Of a stretch of DNA of 64,000 bases, positions 36,540 through 44,767 are shown piece by piece; positions within the stretch are counted from its first letter, which is position 1; each line of letters opens with the position of its first letter. A model generated the notes under the pieces. That model worked only from the letters and a program-made list of their open reading frames with translations. It was not told the origin of the DNA and made no database searches. Made by a program: the position numbers and the translations under genes. This stretch comes from an uncultured Mollicutes bacterium (GTDB lineage Bacteria > Bacillota_I > Bacilli_A > RFN20 > CAG-826): assembly GCA_945936135.1 (NCBI GenBank), contig CAMESG010000002.1:117083-181082 (forward strand). The letters run 5' to 3'.

Positions 36540-37091
36540 GCTTTCTTTCTCATCCCTTTTCAGATCCTTCGACATAAGCTTCAGGTAGGTCTCGTCGGTC
36601 CAGAACCGCTCTCCCATCACAATGTCGGCCTGATAGTTCTTCAGCACTTCGAATATCTTGTTCAGCCAATATCTGCCCGTAGAATAGGCATTTCTGTTGT
36701 CTATCGATGCGTCACTGATGCTTTGGTATTGAAAAAGATGTATGAGGAACTCTGTCCATTCCCCTATTGGTATTTTCCTTGAATCGAAAATCGAGCCCGT
36801 CGGGGGATTGAATTTCCTGTGACACGAATTGCAACGGAAGCATTGGGTTCCGTCCTTCCTATACCCGATCTTCCTGAACCTGTCCGATCCATAGTAGGGA
36901 CAGCATTTCACCTTCGTCGAATTCACGAATTCGATTTCAGGGCGCGAAAAGGAAGAATGCTTCGCATCGTACCATACTTCCGTTCTGTCGATGACCAAGT
37001 CGCCAAGTCTGTCGTTGTTTTCGAACGTCGAAAACATGCTCCGCAACGTGCGCGGATTCGAAAAAGAGCTTTTGTCCTGTTTTTTGTTCAT
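36540..37091 (-). pseudogene. Transposase remnant, 3' truncated
   Basis: The reading frame from ATG 37091 has a zinc ribbon (CCPYYGSDRFRK ... CFRCNSCHRKF) followed by PTGSIFDSRKIPIGEWTEFL, as in IS1595/ISXO2-like or related transposases, then RFWTDETYLKL with the first catalytic Asp. After DEKE the frame runs out of the element and into the antisense of the helicase gene (to 36240), so the rest of the DDE domain is missing. An in-frame start at 37151 would include the hairpin at 37094-37137 in the coding sequence. Family assignment is tentative. Confidence 0.75.
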
Positions 37092-37093
37092 TT

Positions 37094-37137
37094 TGGTGGT
37101 TTGTCTAGGTCGGTGGAAGAGCGATGACAAACCACCA
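37094..37137. repeat. Strong inverted repeat just upstream of the transposase start
   Basis: TGGTGGTTTGTC (37094-37105) is perfectly complementary to GACAAACCACCA (37126-37137) around a 20-base loop. It ends two bases before the transposase ATG, with no Shine-Dalgarno outside it. Two more hairpins follow outward: CCGATA / TATCGG (about 37157-37176) and GGAGTA-TTC-TACTCC (about 37194-37208). Such structures often protect insertion sequences from outside transcription. Confidence 0.75.
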
Positions 37138-37273
37138 CGTTTAGAAATCACTCTCCCGCCGATACGTATTCTATCGGTGCCAGAGGACTGAATGGAGTAT
37201 TCTACTCCGCCGTGACTGAAGTGACCCCATGTGCAAATCAGTGTTTAATTTTATAATAAATTTAGCATATGAA

Positions 37274-37302
37274 TTGAGTTTGCTCACAATTTAAGTTATA
37301 TT
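37274..37302 (+). promoter_or_regulatory. Promoter of the fic gene with overlapping inverted repeat
   Basis: TTGAGT (37274-37279) and TATATT (37297-37302), 17-base spacer. CTCACAA in the spacer (37283-37289) and TTGTGAG just after the -10 (about 37303-37309) form an inverted repeat around the -10, a plausible operator. Confidence 0.75.
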
Positions 37303-37333
37303 TTGTGAGTAATAAGAAAGGATTGTGAGAAAG

Positions 37334-38380
37334 ATGCGCAAAGAATTTGATTGCTCCAAACTTGCTGATAGAACCTTCGACAGGGAAACCATCAATTACA
37401 TCGGCCTGATACATGAATACAAGGGAAGGCAGGAGCTTTATCTGGAGCAGAAGCCAGAGGAACTCGATAAGCTCGTTGAGCTTTCCAAAATCCAAAGCAC
37501 GGAATCCAGCAACGAAATCGAAGGAATCGTCACGACCAACCGGAGATTAGCCCAGCTGATGAACGAGAAAACGACACCGAAGAACCGCAGCGAGAAAGAG
37601 ATCAAAGGCTACCATAACGTCCTTGACATCATTCATGGTAATTTCGATTATATCACCATTACCCCCGGCATGATCCTTCAGCTTCATAAGGAGTTATATA
37701 AATTCTCCGATGAGCGTTTCGGAGGCAAGTTCAAGGATTCCCCCAACGAAATCGATGCCATAACCAAAGAAGGGACGAAGATTGTTCTGTTCCGGCCACT
37801 AGAGCCTTTCGAGACGCCGGAGGCGGTAGAGAGGCTTTGCGAGGAATACGACAAGGCAATCAACAAGTACCGCATCGATCCCCTCATCGTCATCCCGGTC
37901 TTCATCCATGACTTCCTCTGCATCCATCCCTTCAACGATGGAAACGGAAGGATGTCAAGACTTCTCACGACACTCCTTCTCTATAAGAATGGATACGAGG
38001 TCGGGAAATACATCTCCCTGGAAAAGAAGATACAAGTCACCAAAAACGATTATTACGACGCCTTGCAGGAAAGCTCCCATGGCTGGATAGACGATAAGAA
38101 CGATGACACTCCTTTCATAAAATATTTACTTGGGACCATTTTGGCCGCCTATCGTGATTTCGAGGATAGGGTCAACATCGTCGGAAAGAAAATGTCCGCC
38201 AGGGAGATGGTCGAGAAGGCAGTGAAATCCAGAATCGGAAAGTTCACCAAAACCGATATCGCAGAGCTATGTCCGGAAATCAGCAAGGGCTCCGTCGAGC
38301 AGACTCTCAAAAAGCTTTGCGATGAAGGCAAGATAAAGAAAGAAGGCGTCGGAAAAGCGACTTTCTACCACATGATTTGA
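37334..38380 (+). CDS. Fic family protein with N-terminal inhibitory helix (class II)
   Basis: 348 residues. Fic proteins transfer AMP or other phosphate-containing groups to protein hydroxyls. The catalytic motif HPFNDGNGRMSR starts at His198. The inhibitory motif SxxxEG is SNEIEG at residues 59-64, upstream of the Fic core, so the enzyme should be self-inhibited. The C-terminal 80 residues (TKTDIAELCPEISKGSVEQTLKKL) look like a winged helix. GTG at 37325 is an alternative start. Has its own promoter and terminator. Confidence 0.92.
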   Translation: MRKEFDCSKLADRTFDRETINYIGLIHEYKGRQELYLEQKPEELDKLVELSKIQSTESSNEIEGIVTTNRRLAQLMNEKTTPKNRSEKEIKGYHNVLDIIHGNFDYITITPGMILQLHKELYKFSDERFGGKFKDSPNEIDAITKEGTKIVLFRPLEPFETPEAVERLCEEYDKAINKYRIDPLIVIPVFIHDFLCIHPFNDGNGRMSRLLTTLLLYKNGYEVGKYISLEKKIQVTKNDYYDALQESSHGWIDDKNDDTPFIKYLLGTILAAYRDFEDRVNIVGKKMSAREMVEKAVKSRIGKFTKTDIAELCPEISKGSVEQTLKKLCDEGKIKKEGVGKATFYHMI

Positions 38381-38392
38381 TCATCAACTTAG

Positions 38393-38424
38393 GGCGCTTG
38401 CAATCATAGCAAGTGCCTTTTTTC
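38393..38424 (+). terminator. Terminator of the fic gene
   Basis: GGCGCTTGC (38393-38401) pairs with GCAAGTGCC (38409-38417), one G-T wobble, followed by TTTTTT. Confidence 0.85.
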
Positions 38425-38454
38425 TCACAATTCATTAGTTTGCTCATAATTTTG

Positions 38455-38967
38455 TCACCGTTTTTTGAGAAACATATTAACTTTTGCATGTCTTTTATTC
38501 CAAAAACTATGGTGGTTACCGTATCTTTTCGATACGTTCTCTTTTGCTTTGGCGAAGGCGTTCTCATCTATAAGGCCCGCCTGAAGAATCTTCACGAGCA
38601 AGCCGATCTCCATGATGTAGTCCAATGCCTTAACGTCTACGATTCCACCTTCAGGCTCTATCAGCTCATTCGAAATCGGATATTCCTCTGCAAGGCGCTC
38701 CGTCGTCTCCATTCCCATATACAGCTCATAAACACACTTCTTAAGGAACGACACGTCGTCTTCTATGGACGCGATGGATTTCCTGATCTTCTTCATTTCC
38801 GCCATCACGGACACGGTTCCCTTTTTCCTTTTCGCATCGCATCCGAGCATTATCAGCTCTTTGAAGTAATCCGATAGGTTGTCGTATCCACCTTCCTCGA
38901 AATCCCTCTTGAGCTCCTCCACGTCCTCTTTCTTGGAGATGTAAACCTGCGGCCTTGTGAAATTCAT
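38455..38967 (-). CDS. Ribbon-helix-helix-like protein with SHOCT-like C-terminus
   Basis: 170 residues, no named family. The start FTRPQVYISKKEDVEELKRDF ... NLSDYFKELIMLG resembles a ribbon-helix-helix DNA-binding domain. A middle helical part (MKKIRKSIASIEDDVSFLKK) looks like a coiled coil. The end LLVKILQAGLIDENAFAKAK resembles the short two-helix SHOCT module common in proteins of integrative elements. Strong ribosome binding site GGAGGGAAGC. Convergent with fic; could be an element-borne regulator. Confidence 0.6.
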   Translation of the reverse strand: MNFTRPQVYISKKEDVEELKRDFEEGGYDNLSDYFKELIMLGCDAKRKKGTVSVMAEMKKIRKSIASIEDDVSFLKKCVYELYMGMETTERLAEEYPISNELIEPEGGIVDVKALDYIMEIGLLVKILQAGLIDENAFAKAKENVSKRYGNHHSFWNKRHAKVNMFLKKR

Positions 38968-39333
38968 GCTTCCCTCCTTCCTTTCACGGGCACGTCTCTT
39001 CTTTAAGCGTGCTAGTAAATACTCAATAAGGGGATTAAGTCTTAAGCACGGCGAAATAAACCCTCATCAAGCATGCCTTAGAAAGGTGTATGCCCTTGAT
39101 TTGCCGAATCAAAAATATATCCCTTCACCTAATAGGCTTTTTGGAGGGCCAAAAGTTTGGGTTTTCGAGAAAGAAAATTAAAGAAAGCGGTTGCATTTGG
39201 TTACTCCCACAGTCTCAACATGTAGCGAAATTAGATATGTATAGCCTTTTACTCATTGAAACAACAAATGACAAGCCTTTTTCACCACCCGAAGCAAAGT
39301 ATGACAAGCCTTTTTAAGTAATTGGAAACATAT
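38968..39333. other. Intergenic region, 366 bases, with a 15-bp direct repeat
   Basis: No convincing gene. It contains two identical 15-mers, ATGACAAGCCTTTTT, at 39268-39282 and 39301-39315 (33-base period), just beyond the 3' end of the ATPase gene. It becomes A/T-rich to the right, matching the ATPase gene. Confidence 0.5.
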
Positions 39334-40632
39334 CTATGGTTTTAAACAGCCTAATGGAACTGTGTACACACCATTCTCATCTTGTATTGCGACATTTTGT
39401 GTTGTAATTACCATTAGGAAAGCTGGTTTTGGATGTTCCTTTTCATCAATATCCGCTGCTAATTCAACAAGTTTTTTTGAAGCTTCTTTGATTTGTTCTT
39501 TGTCACTTAGTTTTACTTCAACCAACGCCCAAGAACCATCTGCAAATGAAATGACAGCATCGGCTTCTCTATCAGCCTTATCTCGATAATGGTACACATC
39601 TGCTCCTATTGAATCGCAGTAGATGCGCAAATCCCTAATTGCTAACGATTCGAATAATAGTCCAAAGGTTTTCATATCAGAAAACATGCTTTCGTGAGTA
39701 ATACCCAAAGCGGCAGTTGCGATTGATGGGTCAACAAAATGCCTGGTGTTTTTTTCTCTAATAGCTGTTTTACTTCTCAAGTTAGGATTCCACGCTTCTA
39801 ATTCTTCGATGACATATAAGCGTTGTAGAGCAAGAAGATATTTTACAAATGTATCCTTATCGATTTCATCACCGTTTTCTTTCAAATCGGCTTTTATTGA
39901 CTCGTTCGATGCTTCCGTTGAAATATTTCTAGAATACGATCGCATTAATTTTTTGGCTCTCTTTTCATCTTTTCTCAGAGGAATATCTTTCAATGAAAAC
40001 AAGTCTTCACTTACTAGACCGCTATAAAATGTTTTGGCTTGTTGCAATGCAATATCTATATCCTTATCAATTGCTAACGGCCACCCGCCTCTGCAAATTA
40101 AATATGAATAATCAAAAATATTTTTGTCACAAATAGCTGGCTTAAAAACATTGTTCTTTAAATCAGTTATTGAGATTTTTCCGTTACTGTCGCCACTTTC
40201 AAATAATGACATTGGCCTCATGACTCTTTTTATGATCCTGCCTGTTCCTGTATGTCTTTCATTTTCTTCCCCGGCCAATGAATTCGAAGCAGTGTTGTCA
40301 GTCACACTTCCGGTCAATATGTATTGGCCAAAGCCTCCATTCTCGTCAATGGCTTCCTTTATTGAATTCCAAATAAATGATATGACTTGCCATTCGTCAA
40401 TCAGTATTGGTTTATCTCCTTTATTCAGTAAAGCTTCTGGTGCATTTTTAGCAAGTTCAACATATTGATCCCTATCTTTCTTTTTCATTAAATCAATAAT
40501 TGTTTTAGCATGTCTTTTTGCGGTTCTTGATTTACCACAATATTTAGGGCCAACAATTTGGACGGCACCAACAGTTTTTAAATAGAATTCAAGCTCTTTA
40601 TCAAATAGTCTATCAATGTATTCTTTTTCCAT
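39334..40632 (-). CDS. AAA_14/DUF4143-type ATP-binding protein
   Basis: 432 residues. Walker A GPKYCGKSRTAKRHA at about 28-42, Walker B KPILIDEWQVI at about 74-84, YILTGSVTDNT sensor region, RMRPMSLFESG-like segment (VMRPMSLFESG), then a helical middle and a C-terminal PDDEXK-like patch YRDKADREADAVI ... WALVEVKLSD. This is the AAA_14 plus DUF4143 arrangement, widespread in gut bacteria with no established role. Base composition is markedly more A/T-rich than the flanking genes, a sign of recent acquisition. Its promoter region carries three iterons. Confidence 0.88.
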   Translation of the reverse strand: MEKEYIDRLFDKELEFYLKTVGAVQIVGPKYCGKSRTAKRHAKTIIDLMKKKDRDQYVELAKNAPEALLNKGDKPILIDEWQVISFIWNSIKEAIDENGGFGQYILTGSVTDNTASNSLAGEENERHTGTGRIIKRVMRPMSLFESGDSNGKISITDLKNNVFKPAICDKNIFDYSYLICRGGWPLAIDKDIDIALQQAKTFYSGLVSEDLFSLKDIPLRKDEKRAKKLMRSYSRNISTEASNESIKADLKENGDEIDKDTFVKYLLALQRLYVIEELEAWNPNLRSKTAIREKNTRHFVDPSIATAALGITHESMFSDMKTFGLLFESLAIRDLRIYCDSIGADVYHYRDKADREADAVISFADGSWALVEVKLSDKEQIKEASKKLVELAADIDEKEHPKPAFLMVITTQNVAIQDENGVYTVPLGCLKP

Positions 40633-40651
40633 ATTGATTTACCTCATTAAT

Positions 40652-40680
40652 AGTATACTTTTTTAGGATTAAACCGCAAG
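40652..40680 (-). promoter_or_regulatory. Candidate promoter of the DUF4143-type ATPase gene
   Basis: Minus strand TATACT at 40652-40657, about 20 bases before the ATG, with GAGG between. A weak -35 (TTGCGG region, 40674-40679) lies inside the nearest iteron, so a protein bound to the iteron would block it. Confidence 0.55.
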
Positions 40681-40731
40681 TTTGGATTAAACAAAACCGC
40701 AAGTTTGGCATAAAAATAATGGTAAGTTTGG
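40671..40731. repeat. Three iterons with exact 23-bp period
   Basis: Plus strand: AAACCGCAAGTTTGG at 40671-40685, the identical 15-mer at 40694-40708, and a partial copy GGTAAGTTTGG at 40721-40731, each shifted by 23 bases (a little over two helical turns). The copies would lie on nearly the same face of the DNA. They sit directly upstream of and into the promoter of the ATPase gene. Confidence 0.85.
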
Positions 40732-40740
40732 CAAAACCAA

Positions 40741-41222
40741 TGGCGAAAAATAATAGCATACCGCTATCACCTATTCTTCTTGATATTAATGCTTTATTAT
40801 ATAAATATAATAAGTGATTGACGTTGGACAGTCAGACTTATCCAGTTTTGTCTAAAATCATCTATTCGTATTATGTCGTGTTTTGAAGCATTTGCGAGCG
40901 GGCTTTTTTGCTTTTCTGACGAAGCTTAAAATGGGGCTTGTTTTGAGCTGCAGCCTGGTATTTGCATAGGTATTGCGACAAAGCTTCTCTATGGGCTTGT
41001 TTGATAGCTTAAAATGAGTCTGGTCGCAGGGTTTAAGCAAGGGCGGCAGGCTAGGGCGGGTGTATTAGTTTATATATCTATATATAAGGTTGAGGTAAGT
41101 AAGTATTATTTGTCTATATGGTATGTAAGTAAGTTGGTTGATCTATATATAAGGGAAATAAAGAGTAAGTGAATATATATAACTAATATTTTTTTATAAG
41201 GGCGGGGGAGAAAGAGAGTAAT
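40741..41222. other. A/T-rich noncoding stretch with short repeats
   Basis: No gene recognised. The left part is of different composition (GCTTAAAATGGGGCTTG and GCTTAAAATGAGTCTGG, about 40926-41020, are partial repeats). The right part repeats CTATATATAAGG and GTAAGTAAGT twice each (about 41080-41160). It may be a decayed end of the accessory island. Confidence 0.45.
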
Positions 41223-41252
41223 AAAAAAAGATCTATGGGTGAGATAGATCTT
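41223..41252 (-). terminator. Terminator of the metG-rlmD transcript
   Basis: Minus strand AAGATCTAT (41244-41252 complement) and ATAGATCTT (41228-41236 complement), perfect 9-bp stem with a 7-base loop, followed by TTTTTTATT. Confidence 0.8.
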
Positions 41253-41270
41253 AGTTTGTTTTGTTTGTTA

Positions 41271-41337
41271 GTAATTATCTATGTTTGTTGAATAGTAATG
41301 TTTAGACTATTTTGAATGATTTGATTTAGATAATTAC
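41271..41337. repeat. Inverted repeat GTAATTATCTA / TAGATAATTAC
   Basis: Perfect 11-bp arms at 41271-41281 and 41327-41337 flank a 45-base segment that itself holds AATAGT / ACTATT. It lies between the rlmD stop and its terminator, so it would form a long A/U hairpin in the 3' untranslated region. Confidence 0.6.
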
Positions 41338-41348
41338 ATTAGGCCTTT

Positions 41349-42716
41349 TTAGCCGTTTTTCCTCGTCAGTGCAACTATAGTCTCAACATGGAACGATCTT
41401 GGGAACATATCCACGGGTTGAACCGATTCAATCAAGTAGGCTTTAGATAGATAAGCAACATCCCTCGCCAACGTGGAGGGGTCACAAGAGATATAAACCA
41501 CCCGTTTCGGTTTTAAAGCCAAAACCGCTTTTAAGAACCGCTCATCACTTCCCTTACGCGGAGGATCCATGAAAAGGACATCGACTGGTTCTTCGTTTTT
41601 CGCCATCTGAACCATAAACGAAGAAGCGTCATCACAATACATTTCAAAGTTGTCGATATGGTTTTCTTTCGCGTTCCTTCTTCCGTCTGCGACCGCTTCT
41701 TTGACGATCTCGACGGAGATGACCTTCCCGCAGTCTTTCGCTGCGATAAGGCCAATGGTTCCGATCCCAGAATAGGCATCGAAAACAATATCGTCTTTGG
41801 TTAATTTCGCCGCCTTCATCGATTCACCATAAAGGACTTCCGTCTGGATTGGATTCACTTGAAAAAAAGACTTCGGGGAGATACGGAAATGGACGCCGCA
41901 CAAATCGTCCTCAATATAGCCCTTGCCATAAAGGACGTTTTCCTTTTCTCCAAGGATAACGTTGGTTTGTCTCGTATTGATGTTTTGAACAATCGTTGTG
42001 ATTTCCGGCACGGCTTGAACCAAGGCTTTCACGAAGTTGTTTCGCGATGGGAAGCGATCGACGTTGGTCACGAGAACCACCATCATCTGAGGATAATGTC
42101 TTGATGTTCTGATCAATAAATGGCGCAAAATCCCCGTGCGAGTATCGTTATCATAAGGATCGATGTGCATGCTTTTCATCAAAGAACGAACGGTTTTGAA
42201 CACCTTTTCGGAGCGTTCGTCTTCAATGAAGCACTTCTCTACCGGAACGATAGAGTGCGTGCCCATTTTGTAAAACCCAGAGACAACGTTGCCTCTGCGG
42301 TCTTTGCCGAAAGGCATTTGAATCTTGTTGCGGTAATACTCCGGCTTCTCCATGCCAAGGCAAGGAAAAGGATCGATATCCATGCGGGCAATCTTTCGGA
42401 ACTGCTCTTTCACTTTCTTGGTTTTGAAACGAAGTTCCGCTTCATAGGAATAAGGCTGGAAGCAGCATCCGCCACAGGCAGAATGGATTTTGCAAAGGGG
42501 CTGAATGCGATCTTTGGAAAGTTTGCTTAAAGAGCGAACGCGACCGAAAAGTTGTCCGGCGCGCCGGTATTCGATTTCAACATCGCCTTCGTCCCCGGGG
42601 AACATCCCAGGAACGAAAACGATCTCGTTGCCTTTTTTCGTTACACCAAGCCCTTCGAAGGATAAATCGAAGCACGCGGCGTGGAACGTTGTTTTTTCAA
42701 AAGGTTTTCCACCCAT
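41349..42716 (-). CDS. rlmD: 23S rRNA (uracil-5-)-methyltransferase, RlmD/RlmCD type
   Basis: 455 residues. TRAM-like N-terminus (GLGVTKKGNEIVFVPGMFPGD), Fe-S cysteines in CKIHSACGGCCFQPYSYE (about 80-97), SAM-binding FDAYSGIGTIGLIAA, DPPRKGSDERFL and the catalytic YISCDPSTLARD. Belongs to the TrmA/RumA family; which uridine it methylates is not decidable. Shares one base with metG. Confidence 0.9.
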   Translation of the reverse strand: MGGKPFEKTTFHAACFDLSFEGLGVTKKGNEIVFVPGMFPGDEGDVEIEYRRAGQLFGRVRSLSKLSKDRIQPLCKIHSACGGCCFQPYSYEAELRFKTKKVKEQFRKIARMDIDPFPCLGMEKPEYYRNKIQMPFGKDRRGNVVSGFYKMGTHSIVPVEKCFIEDERSEKVFKTVRSLMKSMHIDPYDNDTRTGILRHLLIRTSRHYPQMMVVLVTNVDRFPSRNNFVKALVQAVPEITTIVQNINTRQTNVILGEKENVLYGKGYIEDDLCGVHFRISPKSFFQVNPIQTEVLYGESMKAAKLTKDDIVFDAYSGIGTIGLIAAKDCGKVISVEIVKEAVADGRRNAKENHIDNFEMYCDDASSFMVQMAKNEEPVDVLFMDPPRKGSDERFLKAVLALKPKRVVYISCDPSTLARDVAYLSKAYLIESVQPVDMFPRSFHVETIVALTRKNG

Positions 42717-44332
42717 TAAGCCGCTGCCTTCTCTTTCGGGGCCGCCATCATCTCTTTGATGGCCTCCACTTCTTTCTCCGCATCCAAACGCGGAAAGAGC
42801 TGTTCGCCTTTGTTCACGATCTTGCCGTTAAGCGCTCCCTGGTTACGGATCGTTTCATAGCCGCGTTCATCTTGACCAAGTCCAAGTTGATCAAAGATCG
42901 CGTCGGACTTATGGATGAGGATCGGCTTCATGAGCATGCCGGCGACGTGGAGGACGCGGGCAAGGTGGGCCATGACCGAAGCAAGGTCTTTGGCCTTCGT
43001 GGGATCCTTTGCAAGGGCCCACGGGGCGTTTTCTTCAATGTACTTGTTGGCGCGAGAAACGAGGTTCATGACCGCTTCATAAGCTTCCGTGATCTTAAGG
43101 TCATCCGAAAGCGTTTCATAACGGGTAATCGTCAAATCGATGAGATCTTCCAGTTCCTTGTCCGTTGGGGTGACATTCGCTTCAAACGCGGGGATTTGTC
43201 CTTGGTAGTACTTCCCGATCATCGATACCGTGCGGTTAAGCAAATTGCCAAGGTTGTTGGCCAAGTCTTGGTTCAAACGCATCACGAATTGTTCGGGCGT
43301 GAAGGTTCCGTTCTCCCCAAAAGGAATCTCGCTGACAAGGTAATAACGGACGGCATCAACGCCATAACGCTCAATAAGGGGATAGGCAGAGATCGCGTTG
43401 CCTTTGGACTTGCTCATCTTGCCGTCTTTCATCATCAATAGGCCGTGAACAAAGACACGATTCGGTTCACGAAGATCCAAAGACTTCAAGAACATCGGCC
43501 AATAGATGGTGTGGAAGCGGGTGATGTCCGCGCCAATGACGTGGACGATCTCGGTGTCGGGGTCATTCCAGAAATATTGGAATTTGGAATCATCGTCCTG
43601 GAGATAACCAAGGGTCGTAATGTAGTTCGTCAAAGCGTCAAGCCAAACGTAGACGACGTGTTTTGGATTTTCTAACACAGGGACGCCCCAGGAAAAGGAG
43701 GTTCTCGAAACGCAAAGATCTTGTATGCCGTTTTTCAAGAAGGTGTTCACCATCTCGTTCTTGCGGCTTTCTGGCGTGATAAACGAGGGGTGATTTGCAA
43801 GGAAATCATTCAAAAAGGATTCGTATTTCGTGCAGCGATAGAAATAGGCTTCTTCGGAGGCCATCTCCACGGGGCGATGGCATTCCGGGCAATAATGGAC
43901 GCCTTCCTCTTCCTCGACTTGGGTCTCCGTCCAGAAGGTCTCTTCATGGACGCAGTACCAACCAGAATAGGAAGAGAGGTAGATATCGTCTTGTTTCAAC
44001 ATGCGGGAGAAGATCTTCTGGACCGCTTGCGTGTGGCGTTCTTGGGTGGTGCGAATGAAATCGTCGTTGCTGATTTCCATCGCCGACCAAAGGGAAAGGA
44101 ACTTCGTTGCGACTTCATCGACGAAGGCCTGCGGGGTCACCCCTTTGGCTTCGGCGTTCTTTTCAATTTTCTGTCCGTGTTCATCCAAACCCGTGGCAAA
44201 GAAAACGTCATAGCCGCGCATCCTCTTCCCGCGAGCGATGACATCACACATCGTGGTGCAGTAAGCGTGGCCCAAATGAGGCGATGCGCTCGGGTAATAG
44301 ATTGGGGTGGTGATATAGAATTTCTTTGACAT
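42716..44332 (-). CDS. metG: Methionyl-tRNA synthetase
   Basis: 538 residues, class I. HIGH motif SPHLGHAYCT at about 18-27, zinc/knuckle region with YCPECHRPVEM, KMSKS motif GKMSKSKGN at about 303-311, anticodon-binding ERYGVDAVRYYLV and NLLNRTVSMI. The C-terminal tRNA-binding dimerisation domain is absent, as in the short form. GGAGG precedes the start. No T-box leader was seen in the 127 bases upstream. Confidence 0.96.
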   Translation of the reverse strand: MSKKFYITTPIYYPSASPHLGHAYCTTMCDVIARGKRMRGYDVFFATGLDEHGQKIEKNAEAKGVTPQAFVDEVATKFLSLWSAMEISNDDFIRTTQERHTQAVQKIFSRMLKQDDIYLSSYSGWYCVHEETFWTETQVEEEEGVHYCPECHRPVEMASEEAYFYRCTKYESFLNDFLANHPSFITPESRKNEMVNTFLKNGIQDLCVSRTSFSWGVPVLENPKHVVYVWLDALTNYITTLGYLQDDDSKFQYFWNDPDTEIVHVIGADITRFHTIYWPMFLKSLDLREPNRVFVHGLLMMKDGKMSKSKGNAISAYPLIERYGVDAVRYYLVSEIPFGENGTFTPEQFVMRLNQDLANNLGNLLNRTVSMIGKYYQGQIPAFEANVTPTDKELEDLIDLTITRYETLSDDLKITEAYEAVMNLVSRANKYIEENAPWALAKDPTKAKDLASVMAHLARVLHVAGMLMKPILIHKSDAIFDQLGLGQDERGYETIRNQGALNGKIVNKGEQLFPRLDAEKEVEAIKEMMAAPKEKAAA

Positions 44333-44416
44333 GGATTAACCTCCGAAATGGCGTAGGTTTTAAACGCTGGGATTATAGCATAGGAGCACGTCCATAAGGA
44401 CGTAGGACTTAGAACG

Positions 44417-44444
44417 AAAAAGCCGCCTCCAACAAGGAAGCGGC
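44417..44444 (-). terminator. Terminator after rpmE
   Basis: Minus strand GCCGCTTCC / GGAGGCGGC stem with a 5-base loop and TTTTTCG. Lies 15 bases after the rpmE stop. Confidence 0.88.
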
Positions 44445-44459
44445 CCAAATCCGAAAAAA

Positions 44460-44678
44460 TTACTTCGATTCTTTTTTGACTTTGGCGAGCTTCTTGTTGA
44501 AGCGGTCGATACGGCCGTCCGCCATGACAACACGTTGGCTGCCGGTGTAGAAGGGGTGGCACTTCGAGCAGGTGTCGACTTTGATGTCACCGATCGTGGA
44601 ACCGGATTCGAAGACACTGCCACAGGTGGTGCAGGTGATGGTGCAGTGGCGGTAATTCGGATGGATGTCTTTCTTCAT
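44460..44678 (-). CDS. rpmE: Ribosomal protein bL31, zinc type
   Basis: 72 residues from MKKDIHPNYRHCTITC, with cysteines in CTTCG and CSKCHPFYTG. The zinc-binding (C+) form, often replaced under zinc limitation by a second copy not seen here. A longer frame to 44759 would add 27 unrelated residues; AAAGGAGTTAACG supports 44678. Confidence 0.95.
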   Translation of the reverse strand: MKKDIHPNYRHCTITCTTCGSVFESGSTIGDIKVDTCSKCHPFYTGSQRVVMADGRIDRFNKKLAKVKKESK

Positions 44679-44767
44679 TTTCGTTAACTCCTTTCGCCGT
44701 GCGGGCCTTTGCCGCACAGAGAGCCTTGAAAGTATACGCATTATGCGCAGAAGAAACAACCACGACT

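Noticed and set aside
36240..36540. C-terminal 100 codons of the transposase frame
   Set aside because: They are the antisense of the helicase 3' end and were excluded from the remnant.
37325..38967. fic and the ribbon-helix-helix-like gene as a toxin-antitoxin pair
   Set aside because: The genes are convergent with separate promoters, and the Fic inhibitory motif is already inside the Fic protein.
39090..39317. 75-codon plus-strand frame in the 39 kb intergenic region
   Set aside because: Contains the 15-mer repeats, lacks a ribosome binding site and shows no protein-like pattern.
44333..44459. T-box riboswitch upstream of metG
   Set aside because: The leader is short and contains no T-box sequence or specifier stem; only a terminator of rpmE and a small ACGTCC / AGGACGT hairpin are present.
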